Below are positions 28,749 through 39,670 of a stretch of 64,000 nucleotides of DNA, piece by piece. Source of the DNA: Entoloma clypeatum (Eukaryota > Basidiomycota > Agaricomycetes > Agaricales > Entolomataceae); contig OY751495.1 in NCBI GenBank assembly GCA_963565915.1, positions 1,116,001 to 1,180,000 on the forward strand, in the 5' to 3' direction. Each line of letters begins with the position of its first letter. Positions within the stretch are counted from its first letter, which is position 1. A model generated the notes under the pieces. It was given only the letters and a program-made list of their open reading frames with translations. It did no database searches and was not told where the DNA came from. The translations under genes were made by a program, and so were the position numbers.

Positions 28749-30380
28749 CAGAGCGAAGAGAGCAACTACCAGACAAGTCAAGACGTCGCGCTTCTTTGAA
28801 GACTTCACCAGTAACCCATTCAGCACGCCAGAAGCCCGACAGGAGGAGCTAAGTCCTCGAGACAGTATCGATTTTACACTCATCCAGCAGTACATTGAAT
28901 CAGAGATCCGTCGCATCCTACAGCAGGTGCTTGATGAAGAACTAGACAACGACGAGCATCGCCCCCACGGCGAGATAGCAGATAGCATCCATCTTGCTCA
29001 ACAACACCAGATCGCGGGTTACAATGCCCGACAGAATGAACTTGAAAGCTTTCGCGTTCAAGAAGGACCTCAGACAGGTCGGATCACAGAGATCAGAGAG
29101 TTTATCGGTGTCCAGACAACCGTTATCAGAAGATTGATTAGGACGCTCACATCAAGACGTCCCAGAGCCACATCATCACGTCTTACTCGAAGCAGCAGAT
29201 CTACGCCCACTTCACCACCGAAGAACAACAGACCGAGTACAACCGCTGGGCACGAAACGAGAGACTTGACCCCTTCTCGAGACCAACAGACGTGCAGGAA
29301 CAGAGATTCCTTAGAGATTTACAGAGGAAATACTCTGAACGTTTTGCCACCGATTCCGCCGACGAGTCCCCTGACAAATTTACTTTTGACTCCGTGCAGT
29401 CAGATATCGAACAGACGCCTAAAACAGGGACTCATTTTCAATCCTTACCTGTATCCCGAACCCCATCTTCATCCCAACAACCCGACTCCTCTTCTCCTCT
29501 GCAGACTCTAAACATGGCAGAAGCTCTGGCTGTACAAACAATGGATACATCCAAGATCATCAAGGATCCTGGGATGTTCAAGGACAGATACACCTTTGAC
29601 GAGTGGTGGAAAGCCACCAAACTATACATCAGGTTCCAAAAGAGCCTCACAGACGATCAGAAGATTCTTGCGGTATTATCCCGCATGATGGAAGGGTCCG
29701 GCAGACACTGGGCCAGTAACAAATTAGACGCTCTTGCCATTGACAACGAGAACATCACCTGGCTAGGTTTTTCCGATGATATCGCCACACAATTCTCCAT
29801 CGCCAACAAGTCGGTCGCTGCCAAAGCCAGACTTGAAGTCCTGAAACAAGAGAAACGTACCGTTGATGAATTCTTGGATGAATTCGAAGAACTCTTGAAG
29901 CTCTCAAACCTTGGCTAAGAAACTGGGAAATACATCCTAGAGAAGAACGTCAACCGCAGAATCTCTGAACAAGTGGCTAGTGATGGCAAGATGTACACCG
30001 ATTATGCAAAGGAGATCCAAAACAAGGGACGACAGATGGAAGGACATGCACTGGTCATCCAAGGTGGCGGCGACATGCGCACCGGATCGGGTACCACTTA
30101 TGGTGGTCAGGGCAAGGCCATGGAGATCGACAAAGCAGGAGTAGCTCGTTGCTACAACTGTCAACGCTTCGGTCATCTGGCTAAAGACTGTAGCGCTCCA
30201 AAGAAGAAAGATGGTCGCAAGTGTTTCAACTGTGACCAAGAAGGCCATATTGTGCGCAAATGCTGCAAGCCGAAGAAGAACTCCGGAAGGGTTAGGAAGG
30301 TGTCCGAGGAAGATGCCAAGAATGATGAAACCACAATCTTAGAAGCTGACGAGAAGGATTTTCCCAAAGGGTCCGATTAA
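28749..30380 (+). pseudogene. Gypsy C1 Gag, with frame change and an in-frame TAA
   Basis: From 28749 to about 29150 one frame reads a helical Gag-like segment (FFEDFTSNPF, QQYIESEIRRILQQVLDEE). Around 29150 the sense continues in another frame (KQQIYAHFTTEEQQTEYNRW). The first ATG of that frame is at 29514 (MAEALAVQTMDTSKI), so the true Gag may start there with a 790-bp leader. The capsid part contains DRYTFDEWWKATKLYIRFQ. A TAA at 29916-29918 interrupts it; copy C2 has an AAA codon there. Two CCHC knuckles follow: CYNCQRFGHLAKDC and CFNCDQEGHIVRKC. Gag ends at 30380. The first-frame segment is identical in layout in copy C2. Confidence 0.75.
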
Positions 30381-30429
30381 ACGACGCTAAGTCGCGACCC
30401 TTATCTATTAAACGGACTTGCTTGCCTTG

Positions 30430-33400
30430 TATGACTGCAGACAATAGAACCTATGTCATCCCTGCCAAGCGAGCCGCTGCGTCGACTAAGATTGTGAAGG
30501 GAGATAAACCTCCGAAAAGACGAGAAATCAGGCTGTTAGCGCAGCTCAAAACACGACGAGGACCAAAGGTTATCTGACCTGAGGTTGACAGCAGATGTGA
30601 ACGCACATGCATTCATCCCAGAATAGTATGCGAACAGAACCTCCCCACGCGAGTAATACCGCCCATAGCAATTCTAAATGCGGATGGATCACCAAATTGA
30701 CAACAGAAAGTGAACCAACTTGCCGAAGTCAAACTGGATTTGGGAGCACATCAGGAAACCATGGAAGCAATGGTACTGGACATTGGGAGAACGGACATGC
30801 TCTTGGGACATGACTGGTTGGTACACCACAACCCCACAATCAATTGGACAACCGGCGCGGTAACATTTAACCGGTGCCCAACAACATGTCGAACCAAACA
30901 GTCGGATTTCAGGATCAATCTTAATGGTCGCAAACACCGGGTTCGCATGGTTGAGGTGCGCAACAAAGATGCACCCAAAAAGTCAGATCAGAAATGGAAG
31001 CCTGGAGACCCTATCTTGGAAGCTGTCACTCCCACACCACCTCCCAATCCCCTTATGCCTCCCCTTGCTTCTTCATCAACAAGAAGGATGGCTCCAAACG
31101 ATTGGTACAAGATTACCGCATGGTCAATAAATTCACGGTCAAAGACAAGTTCCCACTCCCACGAATATCTGATCTCTTGGACGTGCTGAAAGATGCGGTC
31201 TACTTCAATAGAATGGACATCATGTGGGGTTACAACAACATCTGGATTAAGGAAGGCAATGAATGGAAGGCCGCCTTCCTCACCAGTCGAGGATTGTTCA
31301 AACCATTGGTCATGTTTTTCGGTCTTTGCAATTCCCGGGAACGTTCTCTTGAATGATGGCTAGTCTATTCCGGGACCAGATCCGCTGACGTATCTGCATG
31401 ATTGACATTGTGGTTATCGGTAAAACCAAGGAAGAACTTGCGCGAAACACCAAAGAAATCTTACAGATCCTATCGGACAATGATGTGTTCCTAAAGGAGA
31501 AGAAGTGTTTATGGGAAGTAACAAAATGTCCTATATTGGGATATGTGGTGGGTGAGGGACGTGTTGAGATGGAAACTGAGAAGGTGGATACAATTCGAAA
31601 CTGGCAAGCACCCACATCAAAAAAGGAAGTTCAGAAGTTCCTTGGATTTGCTAACTTCTATCGACGTTTTATTGAAGGGTACTCAAACATCGCAAAACCT
31701 CTCACCACGCTCACAGGCGGTACAGCATTTACTTGGGGACCAACAGAGCAACAAGCTTTTGAAGGTCTCATACGGGCAATTACATCGGCACCAGTCTTGG
31801 CATTACCGAAACCAGAGGGACAGTTCAGGGTTGAAACCAATGCGTCGGGCTATGCAATTGGAGCAGTACTCTCAGAAGCAAGACAACAAATGGCACCCCA
31901 TCGTGTTCTTGTCCCGGACCATGTCCGCAGCCGAACAGAATTATGAGATATACGACAAGGAACTCCTGGCAGTCGTGGAAGCATTGAAAGATTGGAGACA
32001 TTATCTGCTTGAAGCCAGGGAACGTTTCGAGATCTTGACCGATCACAAGAACCTGGAATATTTCCGTCATCCTCAGGACCTAAATCAACGACAGCGATGC
32101 TGGAAAATGAAGTTACAAGACTATGACTTCGAATTACGGCATGTGCCCGGCAAGACCAATGCGAAAGCGGACATCCTGTCATGCTTACCCTGGTATGAAG
32201 CGGAACTCAAACCACAGGACAGTGACCAAATGCTCAAGGAGGGACTATTCTTGAAACGGTTGGAATCAGAAGATGTGGTACAAATGGAGATGTTCACAGA
32301 GGAACAATTCTTTGAAGGGGGTGAAACATCTGATTCCATCAAAATTGGAAACGTCACGACCATCGAAAATCCGTGGATTGCACGCATCAAGGGTTCAAAC
32401 CGCATGGAGACAGAAGTAGCCCAGGGTCTAAAGAAGAATCCTCATTGGTTTCAGCAGGAGAATGGGATCACCTATGCAGGAGAACGAGTATATGTCCCCC
32501 CAGACCCACAATTACGACAAGAATTGATGTTCGAGTCACACGATGCACCAGTGGCCGGACATCCAGGACAGTACCGGACACATGAACTCCTCACTCGCCT
32601 ACTGGTGGCCTACCATACTGCATGATGTGAAGAAGTACGTGAAGGGTTGCAACACTTGTCAATGCAACAAGATTAACCGACAAAAGCGACATGCTCCGCT
32701 ACATCCCCATGCAGCACCAAGTCACCCATGGGAAGACATAGGGATTGACGTCGTGGGACCAATACCAGAATCTGATGGAAAAAACGCAATTCTGGTCATC
32801 ACAGATAGACATTCGAAGATGCTTCACCTCATTCCGACAACCGTGGAACTATCAGCTGAAGGATTAGCCAAGATCTATTGGGATCAGATATGGAAGCTTC
32901 ATGGGATCCCCAAGAAGATCATCAGCGATAGCCGCAGTTCGCCGCGAAGTTCATGGAGATACTCTGCCGCATGTTAGGGATCAAGAGGAACCTGTCCACC
33001 GCATACCACCCACAGACTGATGGACAGGCCGAGCGATCACATCAGGAAACGGAAGCGTTCTTACGAAACTTTGTCAACCATCTACAGGATGATTGGGCTG
33101 AATGGATCACAATCGCAGAGTTCCAGTACAATGACAAAGAACATCAGGCAACAAAGCACACCCCATTCTACCTCAACTACGGTTTACATCTGTGGAAGAG
33201 AGAGCTCGTGTTAGAAGATACCAATCCGGCTGCCAACGACTTCTTGAAAAAACTCAAACAGGCATGAGAAGAAGCCAATGCAGCGCTGAAACAAGCACAG
33301 GATCAGATGAAGAAGACAGTTGACACACGGCAAAGTCTGTCTCAGGACTACCGCATTGGAGACAAGGTGTGGCTGGAAGGGACTAACATCAGGACCGATT

Positions 33401-33789
33401 GCCCCTCAAAGAAACTTGATGCACTCCGACATGGACCATTCAAAGTCCTAGAGAAGAAAGGACCTAGCGCGTACCTTCTTGATCTTCCAAAGACTTGGAA
33501 GATGATTCACCCTGTGTTCAACGAGACCCTGTTGTCACCATATGAAACTTCGAAGCACGCCATCCAGAAAAAGAAACCAGCCCCTGATCCGATCATTGTC
33601 GAAGGATGAGAAGAGTACCATGTGTCTATGATCCTAGACTCTCGAAAGTTCCCCGGAAAGATCCAGTACCTCGTCCAGTGGGAAGGATATGGCCCAGAAG
33701 AGAACACATGGGAACCTCGAGCTAATGTTCAGAACGCTCAAGATTTGATCCGTGATTTCCACCGGCAGAACCCGTCTCGCCCACAATAA
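30430..33789 (+). pseudogene. Gypsy C1 Pol, decayed, with chromodomain
   Basis: Remnants in order are as follows. The protease region has VDSR where copy C5 has VDSG (about 30580). The RT has GYNNIWIKEGNEWKAAF (about 31230) and a corrupted active site CMIDIVV (about 31397) in place of a YMDDI-type motif. RNase H has NYEIYDKELLAVVEALKDWRH (about 31940). The integrase zinc finger includes CNTCQCNK (about 32650), and the core runs to about 33200 (YHPQTDGQAERSHQ). The chromodomain [16 protein letters not shown] lies at about 33668. Many stops and frameshifts and a 222-bp deletion near 31045 make it non-functional. Confidence 0.88.
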
Positions 33790-33923
33790 AAGACAGCTCT
33801 CAAAATCCATGACAAGTATCGACCTCATCAGTCAAACCACACACCGAGTTCCCCGCTCTAGTCTTCTCCCTGCCCAATATAGCCACCCCATTCTTCTTCT
33901 ATCTCTCAACCATCCTCACCGCC

Positions 33924-34295
33924 ATGTCCAACACCACCGTTACCTCCACCTCCACCACCGACATCAACCCCGCCATCGTGGCCCTCATGAACGAAGCACT
34001 CTCCATGAGAGACCAAATCCATGCTCTCAAAACTTCCCTTGCTGACCTCCTCCATCGCCAGATGCATATCTGGCTTCACTTGCTGTCCAACCTACCTGTC
34101 GCCCCGAGTCCCGAGGAAAAACAAATCCTTGGAAATTACACCAGCACCCTCGTGATCGAGAATCAACGTATTCGGCTGGCTATCAAAGGCCTCGAACTCG
34201 CCGTAGCCATCAATGAGGAATTGATATATGATTGGAGCCTCAAGAAAAGTCCGAACTGGTCCGATCCCGGCAACAACAAGGGATGGGGACAGTGA
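33924..34295 (+). CDS. Extra ORF of gypsy C1 between pol and 3' LTR
   Basis: The 123-residue ORF starts at ATG 33924 (MSNTTVTSTSTTDINPAI) and ends at a TGA 34 bp before the 3' LTR. It is probably helical (LMNEALSMRDQIHAL; IRLAIKGLELAVAINEELI) with no signal peptide, membrane span or zinc motif. A second copy in gypsy C4 (52771-53142, minus strand) is also intact, with no indel. It has around ten amino-acid changes and at least as many silent ones by eye, although pol around both copies is broken. That suggests selection on a protein. I recognise no family. It could be an accessory factor, or a truncated host gene picked up by the element. Confidence 0.65.
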   Translation: MSNTTVTSTSTTDINPAIVALMNEALSMRDQIHALKTSLADLLHRQMHIWLHLLSNLPVAPSPEEKQILGNYTSTLVIENQRIRLAIKGLELAVAINEELIYDWSLKKSPNWSDPGNNKGWGQ

Positions 34296-34329
34296 CTCTG
34301 TGAGGACACAGAGCTTGGAGAGGGGAACA

Positions 34330-34731
34330 TGTTATGGACTCTACAGTATGAGGACCATGTCATATCTTTTACTTATCGGCCCGACTCGGCGCCCTCTTAT
34401 GAGCTTACTATGTCTAATATCTACTTTCGCAACCTTCGATTTCCAGTCTGACTCATTACATTACTTCGTCATCCCCTGTAGTATACTTCACTCCCGTGCT
34501 GACTCGCTTTCTGCAGTCAGCTTACTCACTGTACATAGCCTTCTGCAGTCGCCTTACTCATGTGCACTGCCTTCCACAGTACTGACTCATCCGCTACCGC
34601 CTATAGTCAGTACCTATATAAACCTCTTGTACTATAGTAGCTTCCTTAGATTTAGCAATCACTTTGCTCTTCGCCTTTCCACTTTCCTGCATACTCTGCC
34701 CGAACCTTGGAACGGTTTGTTAAGCATAACA
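34330..34731 (+). repeat. 3' LTR of gypsy C1
   Basis: It is 402 bp, matches the 5' LTR with scattered substitutions, and is followed by ctctc (34732-34736). Confidence 0.93.
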
Positions 34732-35199
34732 CTCTCAAGGCATTGTGGAACACCCTCCCAGACACCGGCCTCACTTGGGATCAAATCATGTTCGCTAGCA
34801 AGGTTCTCGTGAGGACGATGAGGGAGGAGAAAGTGGATGACGACCATGTTCACGAGATCATTGATTTCTTCAGTGGACTAGACTATCAACGGGGAGAGCT
34901 TGGATACGACGCAGATCGAGCACTAATCCACTATCAAGCCACCGTCTGGAAGCAATGGTACGACACGTTAGGCAAGCAAGGCCAAAGTTTTGACATCGCC
35001 CAGTTCAGCATGGGACGCTTCCGCAACATCCAATTGGAACTGAAGTTAGCCCCTTCGCCTGACATCTCGGTAGGTCTCCCTACCTCTAGCAAGGGTTTAA
35101 TCTGACCAAGTTAACCCCCCCTCTCCGCTCCACACTCATTGGCCCTATTTTCCGTGATGATGCACCTGATCCACGCATCTTGCAACACGCCCGCCCCGA

Positions 35200-36021
35200 A
35201 TGGCATCATATCGCGTCGTGCCCTGCACATGCAACATGCAACATGCAACATGCCTCTCAAACGGCATTCATTGTCTTCGTGACATGCATCTTACAACACG
35301 CCCTCACACGGGGTTCATGCCACGCTGCACCTCGCAACATGCATCATGCACCTCGCCCGGAAATGGCTGTCATATCCACACTGTAACCCTTGACGCATGC
35401 AATGCAACTTACCGCGCACCGTCCACAACTCCAACATTTATACCATTGCGGGCACTCCTACCCCACTGTGATCCATCTCCCACACCCGTGCACCAACAGA
35501 CCTCCACCCACCAATACTCGCGAGGACAGAGCAGTGTGTATGGCTTGAGCAGCTACCGAATGTGTCACTCTCGCGAAAGGAGTTGCTCACCGTCCCTGCC
35601 TCTGAGAAGCAAGAGAATCCGACCGAACCGTGGCCGTCGAGTCAATCATTCTCCCTCCCCGCCCCCGCGACGAGGCAGGCGATCCCGATCGGCATCTCCG
35701 CCACGACACCAACGGTCAGTCCATGTCAGCGATGAGCGCCTTGCCGCCTGCGCAGTGTGTTTGGGACGTCACAGACACAAGATCAACGAGTGCAATTCGT
35801 CGACTCTATGGAATGGTACAGATCCAGCCAGATCCTCCCGCGACTCAGGAGGGAAGCTAATGAATAGGGAAACCAGACGGGTATTATGCATGGACTGGAA
35901 ACGTGTTGGCAGCTGCAAACGCAAAGACCACAACACCCGACATGAGTGCTCAGGCTGCGGGAACCCCACGCACGGCACTCAGGAGTGCCCTCTCGCTGAC
36001 CATGGCACGACGCAGAAATAG
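35200..36021 (+). CDS. YR element zinc-finger ORF (Gag C-terminal part)
   Basis: The frame from ATG 35200 encodes 273 residues. The first third is Cys/His-rich low-complexity sequence over CATGCA-type repeats (35215-35360) and may be non-coding. An Arg/Ser-rich basic stretch (PPPRRGRRSRSASPPRHQR) follows. Two zinc-binding clusters come next: CAVCLGRHRHKINEC, then CMDWKRVGSCKRKDHNTRHEC with CSGCGNPTHGTQECP. These clusters resemble the nucleic-acid binding region that precedes RT in fungal YR elements, as I recall the family. The frame overlaps the RT start by 20 nt. The real start may lie downstream of 35400 or be spliced to ORF1. Confidence 0.65.
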   Translation: MASYRVVPCTCNMQHATCLSNGIHCLRDMHLTTRPHTGFMPRCTSQHASCTSPGNGCHIHTVTLDACNATYRAPSTTPTFIPLRALLPHCDPSPTPVHQQTSTHQYSRGQSSVYGLSSYRMCHSRERSCSPSLPLRSKRIRPNRGRRVNHSPSPPPRRGRRSRSASPPRHQRSVHVSDERLAACAVCLGRHRHKINECNSSTLWNGTDPARSSRDSGGKLMNRETRRVLCMDWKRVGSCKRKDHNTRHECSGCGNPTHGTQECPLADHGTTQK

Positions 36022-38023
36022 AGCAGTCACGCCATACATACCAGAGAACTGGAAGCAAGAGCTTATAGACACAGGACTCATAGGTCGTTATCCTACCATT
36101 CCACCCAGCCTAATCTATGGCTTTGACGCCGGCATACCCGAATTAACCAGTACATTTACTCCCATTAATAGCCTTCCCTATGATGAGCACATCATACACT
36201 TCAACAACATGGTTAGTACTGAATTTGCAAAACAGCGGTACATTGGCCCTTTCAACAAGGAACAACTGGAAGAGGAAATTGGACCCTTCCAATCATCGCC
36301 CATATCAGTCATTCCCAAACCAAACCAGCCAGGGAAGTATTGTCTCATCCAGAACCTTTCCTTCCCTCGAAACTCACCTCAACCCTCAATAAACTCAGGG
36401 ATCGATTCGTCCCTCTTTCCCTGTTCATGGGGCACATTCGCAACCATGTGCATTCTCATATCCTCGTTGCCCCCAGGGACAGAGGCCGCTGTACGAGATG
36501 TCGCGGAAGCTTACAGGACAGTACCAATTTCACCACGCCAGTGGCCAGGCCTGGTGGTAAGGCTGTCAGGAGACCAGTTCGCAGTCGACACCTGCTGCTG
36601 TTTTGGCCTAGCCTCTTCAGCAGGGGTCCACGGAATTCTGGGTGACGCAGGGACAGATTTGATGCAGGCTCATGGCATCGGACCAGTCGCAAAATGGGTA
36701 GATGATCATATTTTCTTTAGGCTCCAACGTGAATACGTGCAGAGCTACAACGAGTACAGAAGCGAAATTAATCAAGTGATCATCCAAAACGGTGGAAAGA
36801 AACATGAGAGAGGTCGTCTCTGGTATACGGGCTGAACTTGGCCTGACGGACGGATTGAAGAATGGCACGAGGACATGCAATTCCCCATAAAGAATCTCCC
36901 TCCCATCTCGGATGATCAGTATCATGCCTACAGTATGCATGACATCGACACATTATCAAATCATCTAGGCATCCCCTGGCAACTTACGAAGGACACTCCT
37001 TTCGCCAGCATTAACAACTTCATCGGCCTACAATGGGACTTGGAGCGGAGGACTGTCACTCTTCCAAAAAAGAAGATCAGCAAATACCTTCACGTGATTG
37101 AGGAATGGTCCGGCTGCCGAACCCATCGACTATCGGAATTACAGGAGCTTCACGGTAAATTAACACATGCCACCAACGTGCTTCCATGAGGCCGCGCTTA
37201 TCTCACCGGTCTGGAAAACATGTTTCCGTTATTTGATGATAACCCCTTCAAGCCGATCACGCCCCCTCGTTCGGTGATGGAAGACCTCAAATGGTGGCGG
37301 GAACAGCTATCCAACCCTCTCGTTCCCCGACCAATACCCTCACCAACTGAGGTCTTTGATGTTGAAGCATATTCGGATGCAAGCTCATCAATTGGAATTG
37401 CGATCACCCTCGGACGCCAATGGCGAGCTTGGACACTGGTTGAGGGCTGGAAGGAGAGCGGCAGAGACATTGCATGGGCAGAGGCCATCAGTTTCGAGTT
37501 CGTCATCCTCGCGGTCATGCGTGCCTTTCCCTACCTCAAAAACTTTCTCATTTACGGCGACAATAGAGAAGTCGTCGAAGGTTGGTGGCGAGGCCGCAGC
37601 GGAAACTTGGAAGTCAACAGGGTTTTCCGATGAGTTCAGCAGCTGGAAGAGAGACTGGGGATCACGATACACACATGATATGTCCCTTCCGCCAACAATC
37701 CTGCCGATGACCCATCACGAGGACGTTACCCACCTGCTGCCCTCCTCCTTGCCCCACTCCCCATCCACCTTGACATTGCCAAAATTGTTCACAACACCCG
37801 AGACCTTCAGAGCAGCATGGGGGCCCCAAGAAAAAACTATAAACCCAAACAGATTGACCGAGCCGAGCGCCGCCCGTATTCCCAGTACCTCGCAGAGCTC
37901 GAGGGCGATGCATTCAAACTTTGCCAGGTCAGCCAAAATGACAGCGGCTCTGGAGAATGTGGGGATATCCTCAACTCCCAGGTCGACAATTTCAGTGCCG
38001 ATCACGTGTCTGGTCCCACCTGA
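36002..38023 (+). pseudogene. YR element RT and RNase H, four in-frame TGA codons
   Basis: One frame runs from ATG 36002 (MARRRNR) to 38023, broken by TGA at 36833, 37187, 37631 and about 37673. RT shows YCLIQNLSFPRN (about 36340), RDVAEAYRTVPISPRQWPG, CCFGLASSAGVHG and the active site WVDDHIFF (about 36700). RNase H shows EAYSDASSSIGIAI (about 37365), WAEAISFEFVILAV and IYGDNREVVEGWW, then YVPSANNPADDPSRG typical of the RNase H end in YR elements. All four stops are TGA and can come from CGA or TGG by one transition. The sense of the protein continues across each, so the gene is recently dead. Confidence 0.85.
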
Positions 38024-39203
38024 AGCCGTGACTCAAGTTATCCCACTCCCAGCTGTTCTCCGCCCCTCCTGCCCCGCAAAAGACTGTCTGCGTCGGTGGC
38101 AACCTCTTGAATCTCGGATCCCTCGTGACGCACTCGGCAACCCAGTACCACTCACACAAGCTATGATGGATCGGGTGAAGGAAGTCCTGCAGGAGGCTTG
38201 GGCACCAAACACGGCTGAAACTTATGGCTCTGGACTAGCAGCCTTTCATTACTTTTGCGATTGTGCTGGTATCTCTGAGGCTGATCGAGCTCCTGCATCC
38301 AGGGAACTATTAGAAGTATTCGCGGCGGCGCTTTCAGGTGTTTACTCTCACTCAGCTATCTCTAACTATTTATCAGGTGTCCGTGCCCGGCACATCCATG
38401 GACTACCCCATGATGTCCACAGACCAACAATGAATTCTATCTTGCGAGCGGCGTCGAATCTCGCACCTCCTGATGCTAGAAAAGCTGAACGACCCCCCAT
38501 CCTCCTCTCAACCATCACCACCATTAAATCTCTGCTTGACCTTTCAGATCCACAAGACGCGGCCGTCTTTGCTTGCCTCATGACCATGTTCTGGGGTGCA
38601 GCCAGACTTGGTGAATTCACGGTCCCTGCCATGAAGAAATTTGATGCCAAGATCCATGTCACACGAGCCAATGTGAAGTATGAGACTGATTGATATGGCA
38701 ACAAATCGACCGTGTTCCACCTTCCCTGGACCAAGGCCAATCCCAAAGGTGAACCAGTCTACTGGGCGGCACAACAGGGCGCTGCCGATCCTCAGGCTGC
38801 GTTATACAGTCATCTCGCAATCAACACCAACCACAGAGATAGAGACCCTACTGCCGATAAATTAGCCCTCTTTGTGTATCGCCACACAGATGGCAAGCTG
38901 CGCCCACTAACCCGAACTGTCTTCTTGAATCGCATCAATGAAGTACTTAGGAAGGACGGCAAGCCAGACATTCAGGGACATAGTATCAGGATTGGGGCTG
39001 CCCTCGAATACCTCTTACGTGGTCTGCCTTTCGACGCGCTCAAGGTCAAAGGGCATTGGGCGAGTGAAGCCTTTGTAACTTACCTAAGGTGTCATGCCGA
39101 AATTATGGCCCCCTACATGCAGGATGACAGCGAGCTCATCAACCAGTTCCATCGGCACACGATACCTCCGATCAGGAGGCAATCACACCAAGGAGCGCAT
39201 TGA
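37938..39203 (+). pseudogene. Tyrosine recombinase of the YR element, one in-frame TGA
   Basis: The frame from ATG 37938 overlaps the RT ORF by 86 nt and runs to 39203, with a single TGA at 38691-38693 (YETD-stop-YGNKS, most likely CGA before). The N-terminal SAM-like part is NTAETYGSGLAAFHYFCD. The catalytic part has R in GAARLGEF (about 38600), H-S-I-R at 38980, GHW at 39051 and Y in VTYLR (39081). The R, HxxR and Y set is complete. Such enzymes integrate the circular DNA copy without target duplication. Earlier in-frame ATGs exist at 37680 and 37707. Confidence 0.88.
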
Positions 39204-39263
39204 CTACACAGTGGGGAACGAGCTAAGCATCGTGCGTCTTTACACTCCTACCATTTTGGGGGA

Positions 39264-39424
39264 GCGCTGCTCATCTCGTCCGGTTTCACATAGATGCGGC
39301 TAGTCGGAGCCCCTGTGGGGCATCACCCATTGCATGCATCTTTATGTATTAGTTACTACCATGAACTAAGACTATTGACTGCTCCCTCCATATATCGTCT
39401 ACGCAGTAACAACAGAGCCAAAGA
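39264..39424 (+). repeat. Split repeat B1
   Basis: It runs from GCGCTGCTCATCTCGTCCGG to GAGCCAAAGA, 161 bp, abuts A2, and is repeated as B2 at 39671-39831. It contains the palindrome GCCCCTGTGGGGC (39309-39321). Confidence 0.9.
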
Positions 39425-39559
39425 TTATCAATCCAGCGAGCGAGGCACGAGCGAGATTGATTAGCGTCTTTGACTCATCACGTGGATGCGGCATCATCTC
39501 TTTCCTTGCTGCATCCACGTGTTCGCTTAACAGAGCTATGAAAGCTCAGTGTTTTTCGA
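39425..39559 (+). repeat. Split repeat A2
   Basis: It is a 135-bp copy of A1. Its hairpin CACGTGGATGC (39479-39489) pairs perfectly with GCATCCACGTG (39511-39521). Confidence 0.9.
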
Positions 39560-39670
39560 CCCACCCACCTGTCCCTTAGACACATTCACTACTTTGGACA
39601 GCCATGAATATGTGACTCCGCCGATGCTCGGTGAGACATGCTCACATCGACGGCACTTTGCCGCCCACCC

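Larger units (their letters stand above)
28321..34731 (+). mobile_element. Gypsy element C1 (chromodomain type), plus strand, defective
   Basis: The 6411-bp element has 402-bp LTRs (TGTTA...TAACA), a ctctc duplication, a self-priming type primer site, gag, a decayed pol, an extra ORF after pol and a purine-rich tract (34315-34329). Relative to copy C5 it lacks about 222 bp of pol near 31045 (linker and start of RT). Confidence 0.92.
22008..35105 (+). pseudogene. YR element ORF1 (Gag-like), split into three parts by copia D and gypsy C1
   Basis: The pieces are 22008-22126, 27912-28320 and 34737-35105. Counting one copy of each target duplication, their lengths sum to 897 nt, that is 298 residues plus a stop, with no internal stop and matching frames at both junctions. 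Piece 1 starts MPNTPDPLLDTELDF. Piece 2 has a Glu/Arg-rich coiled coil (ETRRQEEEEARQREEEERR) and SDYARHRISKCEYTEMW. Piece 3 holds ALWNTLPDTGLTWDQIMFAS and VLVRTMREEKVDDDHVHEI. The position before a zinc-finger ORF and RT fits Gag of a YR element, but I recognise no named domain. The insertions destroy it as a gene. Confidence 0.75.

Noticed and set aside
36002..38023. TGA recoding (readthrough) as a feature of the YR element
   Set aside because: CpG deamination of CGA explains the stops more simply, and unrelated elements here show the same stop type.
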